A stretch of 64,000 nt of DNA from Clostridia bacterium (GTDB taxonomy: Bacteria > Bacillota > Clostridia > Oscillospirales > CAG-272), in contig CAAFYZ010000036.1 in NCBI GenBank assembly GCA_900767415.1, forward strand, positions 111,523 through 175,522, read 5' to 3'. Numbering within the stretch: the stretch's first letter is position 1; each line of letters begins with the position of its first letter. The position numbers and the translations under genes were made by a program. Below the pieces are notes generated by a model. That model was not told where the DNA came from and made no database searches. It saw only the letters and a list, made by a program, of their open reading frames with translations. Shown here in pieces: positions 22,357-31,330 of the stretch.

Positions 22357-22890
22357 TTACGGACGGGACGGCGTGTCACCGTCGTCCAGCTTGCGGATGA
22401 AGTCGTCGATCATCGCCTCGTGTTCTTTTTGGTCGACGTCTCTGCCGATGACGGCGGCGGCGATGTCGATTGCCATGCCGGAGACTTCGTCTTTTACTTC
22501 GTTGAGTGCGCGTTTCTTTTCCTGTTCTGCCTGTTCTTCGGCACGACGGAGCGTGCGACGCGCGGTTTCGTCCGCTTCATGCAGGATTTCTTCTTCTCTG
22601 AGCTGTGCCTTGCGCACGGCGGTACGGAGGATCTCCTCGCGCTCGTCTTCGGCACCCGCGATCTTTTCTTCGTAGGTCGCCTTGAGTTCGCCCGCCGAGG
22701 TGCGCTTTTCTTCCGCGTCGGCATAGAGATCGTCGATCTCTTTCTGCCGCTTGTCGATCATGTCTTTGACCGGACGGAAGAGCAGTTTTTTTAAGAAGAA
22801 ATACAGGATCAGAAGGTTGCACCAAGCGAAGATCATTGTCCAGAAGTTGACTCCGACAAATTCTTCAAAACTGTTCAGAAAAAATTCCAT
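22357..22890 (-). CDS. atpF: F1Fo ATP synthase subunit b
   Basis: 177 residues: one N-terminal membrane helix (WTMIFAWCNLLILYFFLKKLLF, residues about 17-38), then a long charged coiled coil typical of the peripheral stalk. ATG 22890. Only one b-type gene is present, so the stalk is presumably a homodimer. Confidence 0.95.
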   Translation of the reverse strand: MEFFLNSFEEFVGVNFWTMIFAWCNLLILYFFLKKLLFRPVKDMIDKRQKEIDDLYADAEEKRTSAGELKATYEEKIAGAEDEREEILRTAVRKAQLREEEILHEADETARRTLRRAEEQAEQEKKRALNEVKDEVSGMAIDIAAAVIGRDVDQKEHEAMIDDFIRKLDDGDTPSRP

Positions 22891-22978
22891 AGCTACCTCA
22901 TGACTTCCGCCATACGGGCGGAATGTTTTGACCGGAAGCCGTGCGAAGGGTCGCCCGCCTTCCGGCAGAACTCTTCTC

Positions 22979-23251
<273 letters not shown>

Positions 23252-23276
23252 CTATATAATTTTTATGGAAAACAAA

Positions 23277-24068
23277 TTAGTTTTTTTCCGCCGTCGCGGA
23301 GACATCCGCCGGGGGCGGATTGGCTTCTCCGATATAGACCATGGTCAGAAGACAAAAGACCAACGCCTGGACAAAAGCGGAGAAGAGATCGAAGTAGATG
23401 GAGAGGAACGCCGGGATTCCCACCTGAAAGATCGGGGGGAAGACCGCGAACACCGCTTTCGGCAACCAGCCGAAGAAGAGGTTGTTCAGCGCGGCGAGTG
23501 CCGCGTAGATCAGTGCCGTCAGAACCGAACCGCCCGCGATGTTTCCGAAATGACGGAACGCGAGGGAGATCGGGTTGGCGATCTCGCTGACGATGTTCAT
23601 CGGGGTCATGACGACGATCGGCTCCGTGAACCCTTTGAGAAAACCGAGAAATCCCTGATTCTTGATTTTATAGAACCACACCAATGCCGTGGTCGCGAGC
23701 GCCCATGCGAAGGTCGTCGAAAGATCCGCCGTCGAAGCGCGGAAGATCTGTGTCATACCGATCAGCGTGCCGCCGATCGAGGAGAGGAAGAGCGCGCCGA
23801 TATAGGGTGCGAAGCGGAGATTGTGCTCTCCCATCGTCTCGCCGACGAAAGTATAGAGGGTTGACACTCCTTTTTCGACGAGCACCTGTGAGCGTGAGGG
23901 GCGGATCGTCAGATGCCGCGTTAAAAAATACGAGGCAACGATCAGCGCGATCATGACCACGAAAGAAGAGATCATCGTCTGCGTCACATGGATGACGCCG
24001 ATGAAGGGAACGTCTTTGAAAAGGGTAATGGAAAAATAAATCTTGGGACCCGTGATGGAAAGATCCAT
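23277..24068 (-). CDS. atpB: F1Fo ATP synthase subunit a
   Basis: 263 residues, five to six membrane helices, the stator channel for the coupling ion. The conserved arginine helix reads ISLAFRHFGNIAGG, and the C-terminal GEAN region follows. ATG 24068 is chosen because it lies one base after the stop of the upstream gene (TGATATG), giving translational coupling; an in-frame GTG at 24095 would overlap that gene. Confidence 0.93.
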   Translation of the reverse strand: MDLSITGPKIYFSITLFKDVPFIGVIHVTQTMISSFVVMIALIVASYFLTRHLTIRPSRSQVLVEKGVSTLYTFVGETMGEHNLRFAPYIGALFLSSIGGTLIGMTQIFRASTADLSTTFAWALATTALVWFYKIKNQGFLGFLKGFTEPIVVMTPMNIVSEIANPISLAFRHFGNIAGGSVLTALIYAALAALNNLFFGWLPKAVFAVFPPIFQVGIPAFLSIYFDLFSAFVQALVFCLLTMVYIGEANPPPADVSATAEKN

Positions 24069-24069
24069 A

Positions 24070-24561
24070 TCAGTTTTGCCCGCCTCCTTTTTCACCGGAT
24101 TTTTGTCCCTTCGGAGAGGAGAGCAGCCCGATTACCGATAACAGAGGACGCTCGGCGAGCAAAGGGACGAGAGATGCGATTCCGTCGGCGAAGGGAAGTA
24201 AAAAGCAGGCGACGGGGACCGCAATCAGAAGCAGGGTGCGAAGAAGAAAGGATGCCTGTGTTTTCATCGCCGCCTGCGCTTTATAAGTTTCGGTAAATTT
24301 TGCGATTTCTTCTTCGCTCATCTCGCCGCTCCCCCGTTTTTCCATCATGTCGTCAAAGACACGGTTGACGGAGTAGGCGAGGAGAAAGAAGTTGAGAAGA
24401 ATGACCAGTGTGCCGGCGAGTGTGCCGACGATGACCCCGGGGGTGAACTTCCCGATCAGAAGATACACGCCGACCGTCAGGGCGGATACCGCGAGTTCGC
24501 CGAGGGCGAGTTTTGCCGTCTCTTTGACGACGGGCATTTTTCCGTTTGGCAACGAGTCCAT
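24070..24561 (-). CDS. AtpI-like membrane protein of the ATP synthase operon
   Basis: 163 residues, four predicted membrane helices in two pairs (about 18-38 and 45-65, then 105-125 and 128-148). It lies directly ahead of atpB, the position of atpI, whose products help assemble the c-ring or carry magnesium/calcium. Similarity is by topology and position rather than a sequence motif. ATG 24561 follows AAAAGGAGG. The C-terminal tail is Lys/Gly/Ser-rich. Confidence 0.68.
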   Translation of the reverse strand: MDSLPNGKMPVVKETAKLALGELAVSALTVGVYLLIGKFTPGVIVGTLAGTLVILLNFFLLAYSVNRVFDDMMEKRGSGEMSEEEIAKFTETYKAQAAMKTQASFLLRTLLLIAVPVACFLLPFADGIASLVPLLAERPLLSVIGLLSSPKGQKSGEKGGGQN

Positions 24562-24590
24562 CGCGGCCTCCTTTTTACCGGGTTGTCCGG

Positions 24591-24872
24591 TCAGAGTTTA
24601 TGTTCGTTGTTTTTCTGTTTCTTTTTCTTATCTTCTTCCTGTTTTTCGATGGCTCTGCTGTGCGCCGAGGCGGCGAGCAGATAGCGGATCATGGAATAGA
24701 ATCCCGTAATCAGACCGAAGAAGACCAGCACGGCATAGATCCATTCTCCGACACCGTGACGGGTGTGAAGATACCATGCGAGAAGGGTGAGCAGCGCAGG
24801 CGGCGATAGCAGAGAGATGATCGCTTGCACGATCATATGAAATCCGTAAAAAGCGGAAAAAGGGGTACGCAT
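24591..24872 (-). CDS. AtpZ/AtpI-type small membrane protein, first gene of the atp operon
   Basis: 93 residues with two membrane helices (near 13-33 and 41-63; GEWIYAVLVFFGLITGFYSMIRYL) and a Lys/Glu-rich C-terminal tail, the layout of the AtpZ family often encoded first in Firmicute atp operons. ATG 24872 follows GGGGAGG at 5-nt spacing; a longer frame upstream overlaps the promoter. It likely assists Fo assembly. Confidence 0.72.
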   Translation of the reverse strand: MRTPFSAFYGFHMIVQAIISLLSPPALLTLLAWYLHTRHGVGEWIYAVLVFFGLITGFYSMIRYLLAASAHSRAIEKQEEDKKKKQKNNEHKL

Positions 24873-24966
24873 ACATACCTCCCCGTATCGGGTGGTCGGA
24901 AGGCGGGAAGCGGAGATTCCGCCGCGGTATACGCGCGTGTCTCCGCACACGAAAAACTTCCTGTCC

Positions 24967-24995
24967 ATTCTATCATATTCCGTCGGAAAAATCAA
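24967..24995 (-). promoter_or_regulatory. Promoter of the atp operon
   Basis: Minus strand TTGATT (24995-24990), 17 bp, TAGAAT (24972-24967), about 95 bp before the first start codon. Confidence 0.7.
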
Positions 24996-25059
24996 GATGT
25001 TTCTTGAAAAAATTTACTTTTGTAAAGATTTTCTGCAAAAAAGAGAAGAAATCACGATA

Positions 25060-25701
25060 TTACGCGTGCTCTGTCTCTGCCGCCGCATGATTTTTCAGTT
25101 GTTTGTCGATGCGGTCGATGATCATGCCGTATGCGACGGGGTTCTTTCCCCCTTCGGGAATGATAATATCCGCATATTTTTTGCTCGGCTCGATAAACGC
25201 CTCGTGCATCGGCTTAACGGTTGTGAGATACTGGGTGACGACCGATTCGAGCGTGCGCGCCCGCTTTTTGACGTCGCGGACGATCCGCCGCAGAATCCGC
25301 ACGTCGGCGTCGGTGTCAACGTAGATTTTCAGATCGAGAAGTTCGCGCAGGGCGCGGTCTTCGAGAATCAGAAGTCCCTCGAGTAGGATGACGGGGGTCG
25401 GCGCGACGGTGCGCGTCTTGGCCGAGCGGTTGTGCACGGTATAGTCGTAGATCGGACATTCGACACACTCCCCACGCTTGAGCGCGGCAAGATGACGTAC
25501 GAGCAGAGAAGTGTCGAAGGCGTCGGGGTGGTCGTAGTTCAGCGCGGCGCGCTCTTCGTAGGTGAGGTCGCTGTGCGCCTTATAATAGTCGTCGTGGCGC
25601 AGTACCGTGATCCGATCGCCGAAGCGTTCGGCGATGTTGCGCGTCAGCGTACTCTTTCCGCTGCCGGTCCCTCCGGCGATTCCGATGACGAATACTTCCA
25701 T
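25060..25701 (-). CDS. udk: Uridine kinase
   Basis: 213 residues. It phosphorylates uridine and cytidine to UMP and CMP. The P-loop GIAGGTGSGKST is at residues 7-18, followed by HDDYYKAHSDLTYEER and NYDHPDAFDTSLL, signatures of the uridine kinase branch rather than phosphoribulokinase. ATG 25701; ribosome site weak. It lies 105 bp after pdp with a hairpin in between, and completes the nucleoside salvage island. Confidence 0.95.
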   Translation of the reverse strand: MEVFVIGIAGGTGSGKSTLTRNIAERFGDRITVLRHDDYYKAHSDLTYEERAALNYDHPDAFDTSLLVRHLAALKRGECVECPIYDYTVHNRSAKTRTVAPTPVILLEGLLILEDRALRELLDLKIYVDTDADVRILRRIVRDVKKRARTLESVVTQYLTTVKPMHEAFIEPSKKYADIIIPEGGKNPVAYGMIIDRIDKQLKNHAAAETEHA

Positions 25702-25770
25702 ATCTTTGTGTCGCTTTCGCTCGGCAAAAGCATCCTTTCCCCGCAGGGCGGGAGGCGTTGTTGACCGTGG

Positions 25771-25801
25771 TTTCGCCGACGGCGGATCGCCGTCGGCGAA
25801 A
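25771..25801. repeat. Perfect 14-bp hairpin between pdp and udk
   Basis: TTTCGCCGACGGCG (25771-25784), loop GAT, CGCCGTCGGCGAAA (25788-25801). There is no T-run on either side, so it is not a normal terminator; an mRNA processing or stability element is more likely. Confidence 0.6.
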
Positions 25802-25806
25802 ACGTC

Positions 25807-27117
25807 TTATTCTTCCGATGTAATCGTTTTGTAAATCAGAGTTTGCTTTTTTGGTATTTCGTCGGAGAAGCAGAGGGCAGAGCGGAAGGTCTCTTCCGCT
25901 TCCGCGAAGGACTCTTTCCGATCGGTATACAGCGTCGCGAGACAGTCGCCCGCTTTTACGGCGTCGCCGGTCTTCTTTGCGAGAAGGATGCCCGCGCCGT
26001 AAGAGATGGCGTCTTCTTTGGTGCGTCTTCCCGCGCCGAGCGTGACGGAAGCCAACCCGATCTTTTCGGCGTCCATGTGTGACAGATATCCCGTGCGGTC
26101 GGAGAGAACGGGAAGAGCGAAGGTCGCGTGCGGCAGTCTCTCCGGGTGATCGCAGAGTGCGGGGTCTCCGCCCTGTGCGCCGATCCATTCGCGGCATTTT
26201 TTGAGTGCCCTGCCGTCGGCGAGGATCTCTTTGCAGAGTGCCTCTGCCTCATCGCGCGATAGCCCGAGCGCGAGATGAACCATGGCGGAAGAGAGCGCGA
26301 TTGCCACGGTGCGCAGGTCTTCGGGACCGCCGCCGTGCAGGACTTCGAGTGCCTCGCGGATTTCCAGTGCATTTCCCACCGCGTGACCGAGCGGGCGATC
26401 CATATCGGTGATCAGTGCCGCGACGCGGCGTCCCGCGCGTTTTCCGATGGCGACCATCTTTTCGGCGAGACGGGTGGCGTCCTCCGGCGTCTTCATAAAA
26501 GAGCCGGAACCGCACTTGACGTCGAGCACGATGCTCTTGGAGCCGGCGGCGAGTTTCTTTCCCATGATGGAGGAGGCGATCAGCGGGATCGAGTCCACCG
26601 TCGCCGTCACGTCCCGCAGGGCGTACAGCTTTTTGTCCGCGGGCGCGAGATCACCGCTTTGCCCGACCACGGCGATGCCGTGACGGCGCACCGTGTCGAA
26701 GAATTCTTCGGTCGAGAGGGAGGTGTGAAATCCCGGGAAGGATTCGAGTTTATCCACCGTACCGCCCGTATGTCCGAGTCCTCTGCCGCTCATTTTTGCG
26801 ACGACGGCACCCGCCGCCGCCGCGATCGGCGCGACGATCGGCGTCATCTTGTCTCCGACGCCGCCGGTGGAATGTTTGTCCACCGTCCGATCGCCGAAGG
26901 CAGAGAGGTCGACGCGGTCGCCCGAGTTGGCGATGGCGTCGGTCAGCACGAAAGTCTCGTGATCGTCCATATCCCGAAGGCAGATCGCCATCAGCAGTGC
27001 CGATGCCTGATAGTCGGGGATCTCCCCGCGGGTGAATCCGCTCACGAAAAAGCGGATCTCCTCGTCCGAGAGAGCACGCCCGTGCTTCTTCTCGGTGATA
27101 ATATCATACATTCGCAT
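25807..27117 (-). CDS. pdp: Pyrimidine-nucleoside phosphorylase
   Basis: 436 residues. It phosphorolyses uridine, deoxyuridine or thymidine to base plus (deoxy)ribose 1-phosphate. The family signature SGRGLGHTGGTVDKLES (near residue 110) and the phosphate-binding VDKHSTGGVGDK are clear. A thymidine phosphorylase (deoA) assignment cannot be excluded by eye, but 436 residues and the Firmicute setting favour Pdp. ATG 27117. The released deoxyribose 1-phosphate would be handled by DeoB and DeoC encoded in the same island. Confidence 0.92.
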   Translation of the reverse strand: MRMYDIITEKKHGRALSDEEIRFFVSGFTRGEIPDYQASALLMAICLRDMDDHETFVLTDAIANSGDRVDLSAFGDRTVDKHSTGGVGDKMTPIVAPIAAAAGAVVAKMSGRGLGHTGGTVDKLESFPGFHTSLSTEEFFDTVRRHGIAVVGQSGDLAPADKKLYALRDVTATVDSIPLIASSIMGKKLAAGSKSIVLDVKCGSGSFMKTPEDATRLAEKMVAIGKRAGRRVAALITDMDRPLGHAVGNALEIREALEVLHGGGPEDLRTVAIALSSAMVHLALGLSRDEAEALCKEILADGRALKKCREWIGAQGGDPALCDHPERLPHATFALPVLSDRTGYLSHMDAEKIGLASVTLGAGRRTKEDAISYGAGILLAKKTGDAVKAGDCLATLYTDRKESFAEAEETFRSALCFSDEIPKKQTLIYKTITSEE

Positions 27118-27293
27118 AAAAGTTTCCTCCCTTTCGGTCGGTTTTTACTTTTTGTCCTTCTTCCCGAAGAAAGGGGAAAAGGATGCAGAGCCGTCGAAAA
27201 GCATCCGCGAGCCGTACGAAGGTACGACAAGGGAGTTTTCGATTTTTTACCCTTCTTCCCTTTTTCGGTCTGCGCCGTTTACCCTTCTTCGGC

Positions 27294-28268
27294 TTATCGC
27301 TGTCCTTTGTCGTAGGGAATACCCTCCGCCTTCGGCGCTCTCGACTTCTTCGAGGTGAAGGCAAGCACCACAAGCACCGCGACGTAAGGCAGCATATTGT
27401 AGAAGTACATCGGCAGTCCGAGTTCCTTGAGGAAGTAGACGCCGTCGCCGTTCAGGTCAAGAATCGCGTAAATCGGGGCGATACATTTGAGAAATCCGAA
27501 GAGTAGGGAAGCGAGCGCGATCCCGATCGGTTTCCAGTTGCCGAAGATCATGATCGCAAGAGCAAGGAAGCCCATGCCGGCGACGGTACCCTGTGCCGTG
27601 CCGCCCGCCGTCGTGGCGATGTAGGCGTAGCCGCCGATGCCGGCGAGCGCACCCGAGATTGTCGTGCCGAGATAGCGCATTTTGTAGACGTTGATACCGA
27701 CGGAGTCCGCCGCCTGCGGGTGTTCGCCACAGGCACGAAGACGAAGCCCGGTTTTTGTTTTGTAAAGAAAGATTGACAATATAGCGAACAGGACGATGAT
27801 AAGGTAGGTGGAAAGATACGCCTTGTCGAAGAAAATCTGAAGGAATCCCGGCAGATTATCGCTCATGATAACGTAGTCAAGGTCTTTCGGCATAACGAGT
27901 TTGTCCTGTTGAAGGAAGACTTTGACAAGCAGAAGAGAGATCGCCGGTGCCAATAGGTTCAACGCCGTGCCGCCGATGGTCTGATCCGCCTTTAGTTTTA
28001 CCGAGGCGAAGGAGAGAAGCCACGAGAAGAGCGCACCCGCCGCCCCCGAGACAAGGAGCGCGAGGAGGAAGAGAATCTGCGGCATTCCGCGGAAAGCCCC
28101 CGCACTCTGACAGAAGTAGACGAACACGGCACCGCAGAAGGAGCCGAAGATCATCATACCGTCAAGGGCGATGTTGATGATACCGCTTCGCTCGGCGAAG
28201 ACACCCGCAAGTGCCACGATCAGAAGAGGAACCGCATAGACAAGTGTTTTCTGTAACAGGAAAATCAT
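27294..28268 (-). CDS. ABC transporter permease, nucleoside-type (second permease)
   Basis: 324 residues with 8-10 membrane helices. IINIALDGMMIFGSFCGAVFVY near residue 30 is the hallmark of the BmpC/NupQ-type permeases that partner BMP lipoproteins. Its ATG overlaps the stop of the first permease by 4 bp. Likely the nucleoside channel half. The 176-bp gap to pdp contains only short pyrimidine-rich direct repeats. Confidence 0.88.
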   Translation of the reverse strand: MIFLLQKTLVYAVPLLIVALAGVFAERSGIINIALDGMMIFGSFCGAVFVYFCQSAGAFRGMPQILFLLALLVSGAAGALFSWLLSFASVKLKADQTIGGTALNLLAPAISLLLVKVFLQQDKLVMPKDLDYVIMSDNLPGFLQIFFDKAYLSTYLIIVLFAILSIFLYKTKTGLRLRACGEHPQAADSVGINVYKMRYLGTTISGALAGIGGYAYIATTAGGTAQGTVAGMGFLALAIMIFGNWKPIGIALASLLFGFLKCIAPIYAILDLNGDGVYFLKELGLPMYFYNMLPYVAVLVVLAFTSKKSRAPKAEGIPYDKGQR

Positions 28269-29578
28269 TCTTCTTCACCTCCGAGATCCGATGTTTCGTT
28301 TTCCTCTTCGGAAGAATCGCTTGGGGATTCTTGCTCTTCTTCCGACAGGATACCGCTACCGCCCGTACCGACGGACACCGCGGCGAGACTCGCTTTTTCG
28401 AGACGATCCTTTCTCTTTTTATCCATCAGGTCGCGGATAAATTTCGAGAAGCAGGAGAAGTAGATAATCATCGCGATGATGAGGTTGGAGACATATTCGT
28501 TAAAACTTGTGAAGCCCGCAAGATTGAAGCCGCCCTTGCCGATGTAGCGGAGGAGCAGAGCGGAGAAGATGACCCCGATCGGGTTGTTGCTTGCGAGCAG
28601 GGCGACGGGGATTCCGTTGAATCCGTTGTCGGGCAGGGACTGGTAGGTATCCCAGCGGAAGTCGTTCTTGCCGTTTAAGAACCAGAGTGCGGCACCCGCC
28701 GCGGCGAGCGCACCGGCGATCATCATCGAGAGGACGATGTTCCGCTTTTCGTTCATGCCCGCGTATTTTGCGGCATGCTTGTTGTAGCCGCACGCTTTCA
28801 GCTCATATCCGAGCGTCGTCTTGTTGATCAGAATATAGATGCCGATCGCAATGAGAATGACAAGGAAAATACTGCAGTCGATGTTGGAACCTTCAAAGAT
28901 TTTATCCAGCCCCATGCGCCATGTCATGACGCCGTTTTTCGAGGTCGGCTTGACAAAGTTCATTTTGGTTTCCGCCACGTTGACGAACTGCTGATTTTCG
29001 CGGAAGACCCAGCTGACGATGTTCGCCGCGATCCAGTTGGTCATGATGCAGACGATGACCTCGTTGACGTTGAGAAACGCCTTGAAAAGTCCCGGGATCG
29101 CACCCCAGAGTGCACCGACTGCCGTGCCGGCGAGGAACGCGAGCACCCAGACGAAGAAGGCGGGGCAGGTCGTCGTATCCATCGAGAGCGCAATGATGAG
29201 CGCAGTCATCGCCCCCATCAGGTACTGTCCCGGCGCACCGATGTTGAAAAGTCCGGTTTTGAACGCGATCGCCACCGAAAGACCCGTCATGATGAGAGGG
29301 ACGGATTCGAGGAGCGTGTCGCCGAGGATCATCATGACGTTTCCGCTACCCGAGGCGAAGGGACCGCCGAGAATGATGAACAGCCCGCGGAACGCATCGG
29401 AAAAGGGAATGTTCGGTGTGAACAGGGCGATCAGGAAGAGAACGACGAAACCGACGAGCACACCGCCGAGAATACAGATCAGCGAGGCGATGATGGATTT
29501 TGCGGATTCGGTGTGCAAAAGATCGTCGAGCATCTCTTTTTTCTTATGCCCTTTGAAAAATTCTTTGAGTTTTTGCAT
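28265..29578 (-). CDS. ABC transporter permease, nucleoside-type (first permease)
   Basis: 437 residues, about 9-10 membrane helices, then an acidic, Ser/Glu-rich C-terminal tail of about 40 residues (from near residue 395). FKTGLFNIGAPGQYLMGAM matches NupP/YufP-type permeases. Start at 29578, 3 bp after the ATPase gene. The long acidic tail is an unusual extra compared with most homologues. Confidence 0.88.
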   Translation of the reverse strand: MQKLKEFFKGHKKKEMLDDLLHTESAKSIIASLICILGGVLVGFVVLFLIALFTPNIPFSDAFRGLFIILGGPFASGSGNVMMILGDTLLESVPLIMTGLSVAIAFKTGLFNIGAPGQYLMGAMTALIIALSMDTTTCPAFFVWVLAFLAGTAVGALWGAIPGLFKAFLNVNEVIVCIMTNWIAANIVSWVFRENQQFVNVAETKMNFVKPTSKNGVMTWRMGLDKIFEGSNIDCSIFLVILIAIGIYILINKTTLGYELKACGYNKHAAKYAGMNEKRNIVLSMMIAGALAAAGAALWFLNGKNDFRWDTYQSLPDNGFNGIPVALLASNNPIGVIFSALLLRYIGKGGFNLAGFTSFNEYVSNLIIAMIIYFSCFSKFIRDLMDKKRKDRLEKASLAAVSVGTGGSGILSEEEQESPSDSSEEENETSDLGGEEE

Positions 29579-29581
29579 CGC

Positions 29582-31117
29582 TTACACCTCCTGCTCCTGT
29601 TTTTTCGCCCCCGCCATATAAAGACCCAACTCTTCGACGGTTACGCTCTTGGGATCGAATTCGCCGACGATCTCGCCTTCGTACATCACGAGAATCCGGT
29701 CGGAGAGGTTCATGACTTCGTCCAGTTCGAGAGAGACGAGCAGCACGGCGGCACCCGCGTCCCGCGACGCCACGATCTGCGAGTGAATATGTTCGATTGC
29801 GCCGACGTCGAGTCCGCGCGTCGGCTGCACCGCGATCAGAAGATCGTGCTCACGGTCAAGTTCGCGTGCCACGATCGCCTTTTGCTGGTTGCCACCCGAC
29901 ATGGAGCGTACGGTCGTGACGGCACCCTGTCCCGAGCGGATATCGTAATTTTCGATCAGCTCGTCGGCATAGGTTCTCACCGCGTCGAAGCGGATGAAGC
30001 CGTGATTTTCGAACCGCGGCTCGAAGTACCGTTGCAACACAAGGTTTTCTTCGAGCGTGTAGTCCAGCACCAGTCCGTGCTTGTGCCGGTCTTCGGGAAT
30101 GTGGCTCATGCCGTGCGTGTTTCTGTGACGGATCGAGGCGTGCGTGATGTCCTCGCCATTTAAGAAGAGATGTCCCGTCTTCGCCGGAGTCAGTCCCGTG
30201 ATCGCCTGCACGAGTTCGGTCTGTCCGTTGCCGTCGATGCCGGCGACGCAGACGATCTCCCCGCGACGCACCGAGAAGGAGACGTTTTTCACGGCGTCCT
30301 TTTTGTGCAGATGCGCTCCCACGGTAAGATTTTCGACTTTCAGCACCGTCTCGCCCGGGGTCGCGTCGGCTTTGTCCACCTTGAACTTGACGTCGCGTCC
30401 GACCATCATGCGCGAGAGTTCTTCTTTCGTCGTTTCGACGGTATTTACCGTGCCGATGTATTTTCCCTTGCGCAGGACACTGCATCGGTCGGAGACCGCC
30501 ATGATCTCGTTGAGTTTATGCGTGATGAAGAGAATCGACTTGCCCTCCGCCGCGAGGTTTTTCATAATCTGCATCAGCTCGTCGATCTCCTGCGGGGTCA
30601 GCACGGCGGTCGGCTCGTCGAAGATCAGGATCTCGTTGTCGCGGTAGAGCATTTTCAGAATCTCGGTTCTCTGCTGCATACCGACGGTGATGTCTTCGAC
30701 CTTCGCGTCGGGGTCGATCGAAAGACCGTATTTTTCCGAGAGAGCGAGTACGCGCTCGCGCGCCTCTCTCGTCGTCAGAAAACCGTATTTTGTGGATTCG
30801 TTGCCGAGAATGATATTTTCCAGTACCGTGAATACTTCGACCAGCTTAAAGTGCTGATGCACCATGCCGATCCCGAGAGCTGTCGCATCGTTCGGGTCGC
30901 GGATTTCGATGCGTTCTCCGTTCTTTCGGATTTCGCCTTCCTCGGGCTGATAAAGGCCGAAGAGTACGCTCATCAGCGTGGATTTCCCTGCGCCGTTTTC
31001 TCCGAGCAGAGCGTGGATCTCGCCCCGCTTCAGTTGCAGGGTGATGTTGTCGTTTGCCACAATGCCGGGGAATCGCTTCGTAATCCCGAGCATCTCGATA
31101 ATGTATTCCTGCTCCAT
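29582..31117 (-). CDS. Nucleoside ABC transporter ATP-binding protein (two ABC modules)
   Basis: 511 residues, two fused ATPase modules like NupO/RbsA. Module 1: Walker A GENGAGKST (residue ~40) and ILIFDEPTAVLTPQE. Module 2: degenerate Walker A GIDGNGQTEL, signature MSGGNQQK and LIAVQPTRGLDVGAIE. The second site's loss of the P-loop lysine is normal for this family. It powers import by the two permeases. ATG 31117 follows GGGAAAGGAA; it has its own promoter, separate from the BMP lipoprotein gene. Confidence 0.93.
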   Translation of the reverse strand: MEQEYIIEMLGITKRFPGIVANDNITLQLKRGEIHALLGENGAGKSTLMSVLFGLYQPEEGEIRKNGERIEIRDPNDATALGIGMVHQHFKLVEVFTVLENIILGNESTKYGFLTTREARERVLALSEKYGLSIDPDAKVEDITVGMQQRTEILKMLYRDNEILIFDEPTAVLTPQEIDELMQIMKNLAAEGKSILFITHKLNEIMAVSDRCSVLRKGKYIGTVNTVETTKEELSRMMVGRDVKFKVDKADATPGETVLKVENLTVGAHLHKKDAVKNVSFSVRRGEIVCVAGIDGNGQTELVQAITGLTPAKTGHLFLNGEDITHASIRHRNTHGMSHIPEDRHKHGLVLDYTLEENLVLQRYFEPRFENHGFIRFDAVRTYADELIENYDIRSGQGAVTTVRSMSGGNQQKAIVARELDREHDLLIAVQPTRGLDVGAIEHIHSQIVASRDAGAAVLLVSLELDEVMNLSDRILVMYEGEIVGEFDPKSVTVEELGLYMAGAKKQEQEV

Positions 31118-31181
31118 ACCGTTCCTTTCCCGAAAAGCGCCGCTTTCGCGTCGCCCGCTTCGCGCAAAATTTTCTAATCAT

Positions 31182-31210
31182 ATTATACACGATTCTTTGC
31201 CGCATTGCAA
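31182..31210 (-). promoter_or_regulatory. Promoter of the nucleoside ABC/pdp/udk transcript
   Basis: Minus strand TTGCAA (31210-31205), 17 bp, TATAAT (31187-31182), upstream of the ATPase gene and downstream of the BMP terminator. Confidence 0.75.
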
Positions 31211-31283
31211 GAGATTTTATAAATATTTTATAGTATCGTCCGCGCGCGGGCGTGCAGGCGGGCGGAAAAAGCAGGGAAAACGC

Positions 31284-31315
31284 GAAAAAAAGACCGTCCG
31301 AAGACGGTCTTTTTT
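31284..31315 (-). terminator. Terminator after the BMP lipoprotein gene
   Basis: Symmetric stem AAAAAAGACCGTC, loop CGAA, GACGGTCTTTTTT. It would separate abundant binding-protein mRNA from the transporter genes downstream. Confidence 0.85.
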
Positions 31316-31330
31316 GGAAAAGGCAAGAGA

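Noticed and set aside
27118..27293. Small gene between the nucleoside permease and pdp
   Set aside because: The pyrimidine-rich direct repeats (CCCTTCTTC type) yield only Lys/Arg-rich frames without ribosome sites.
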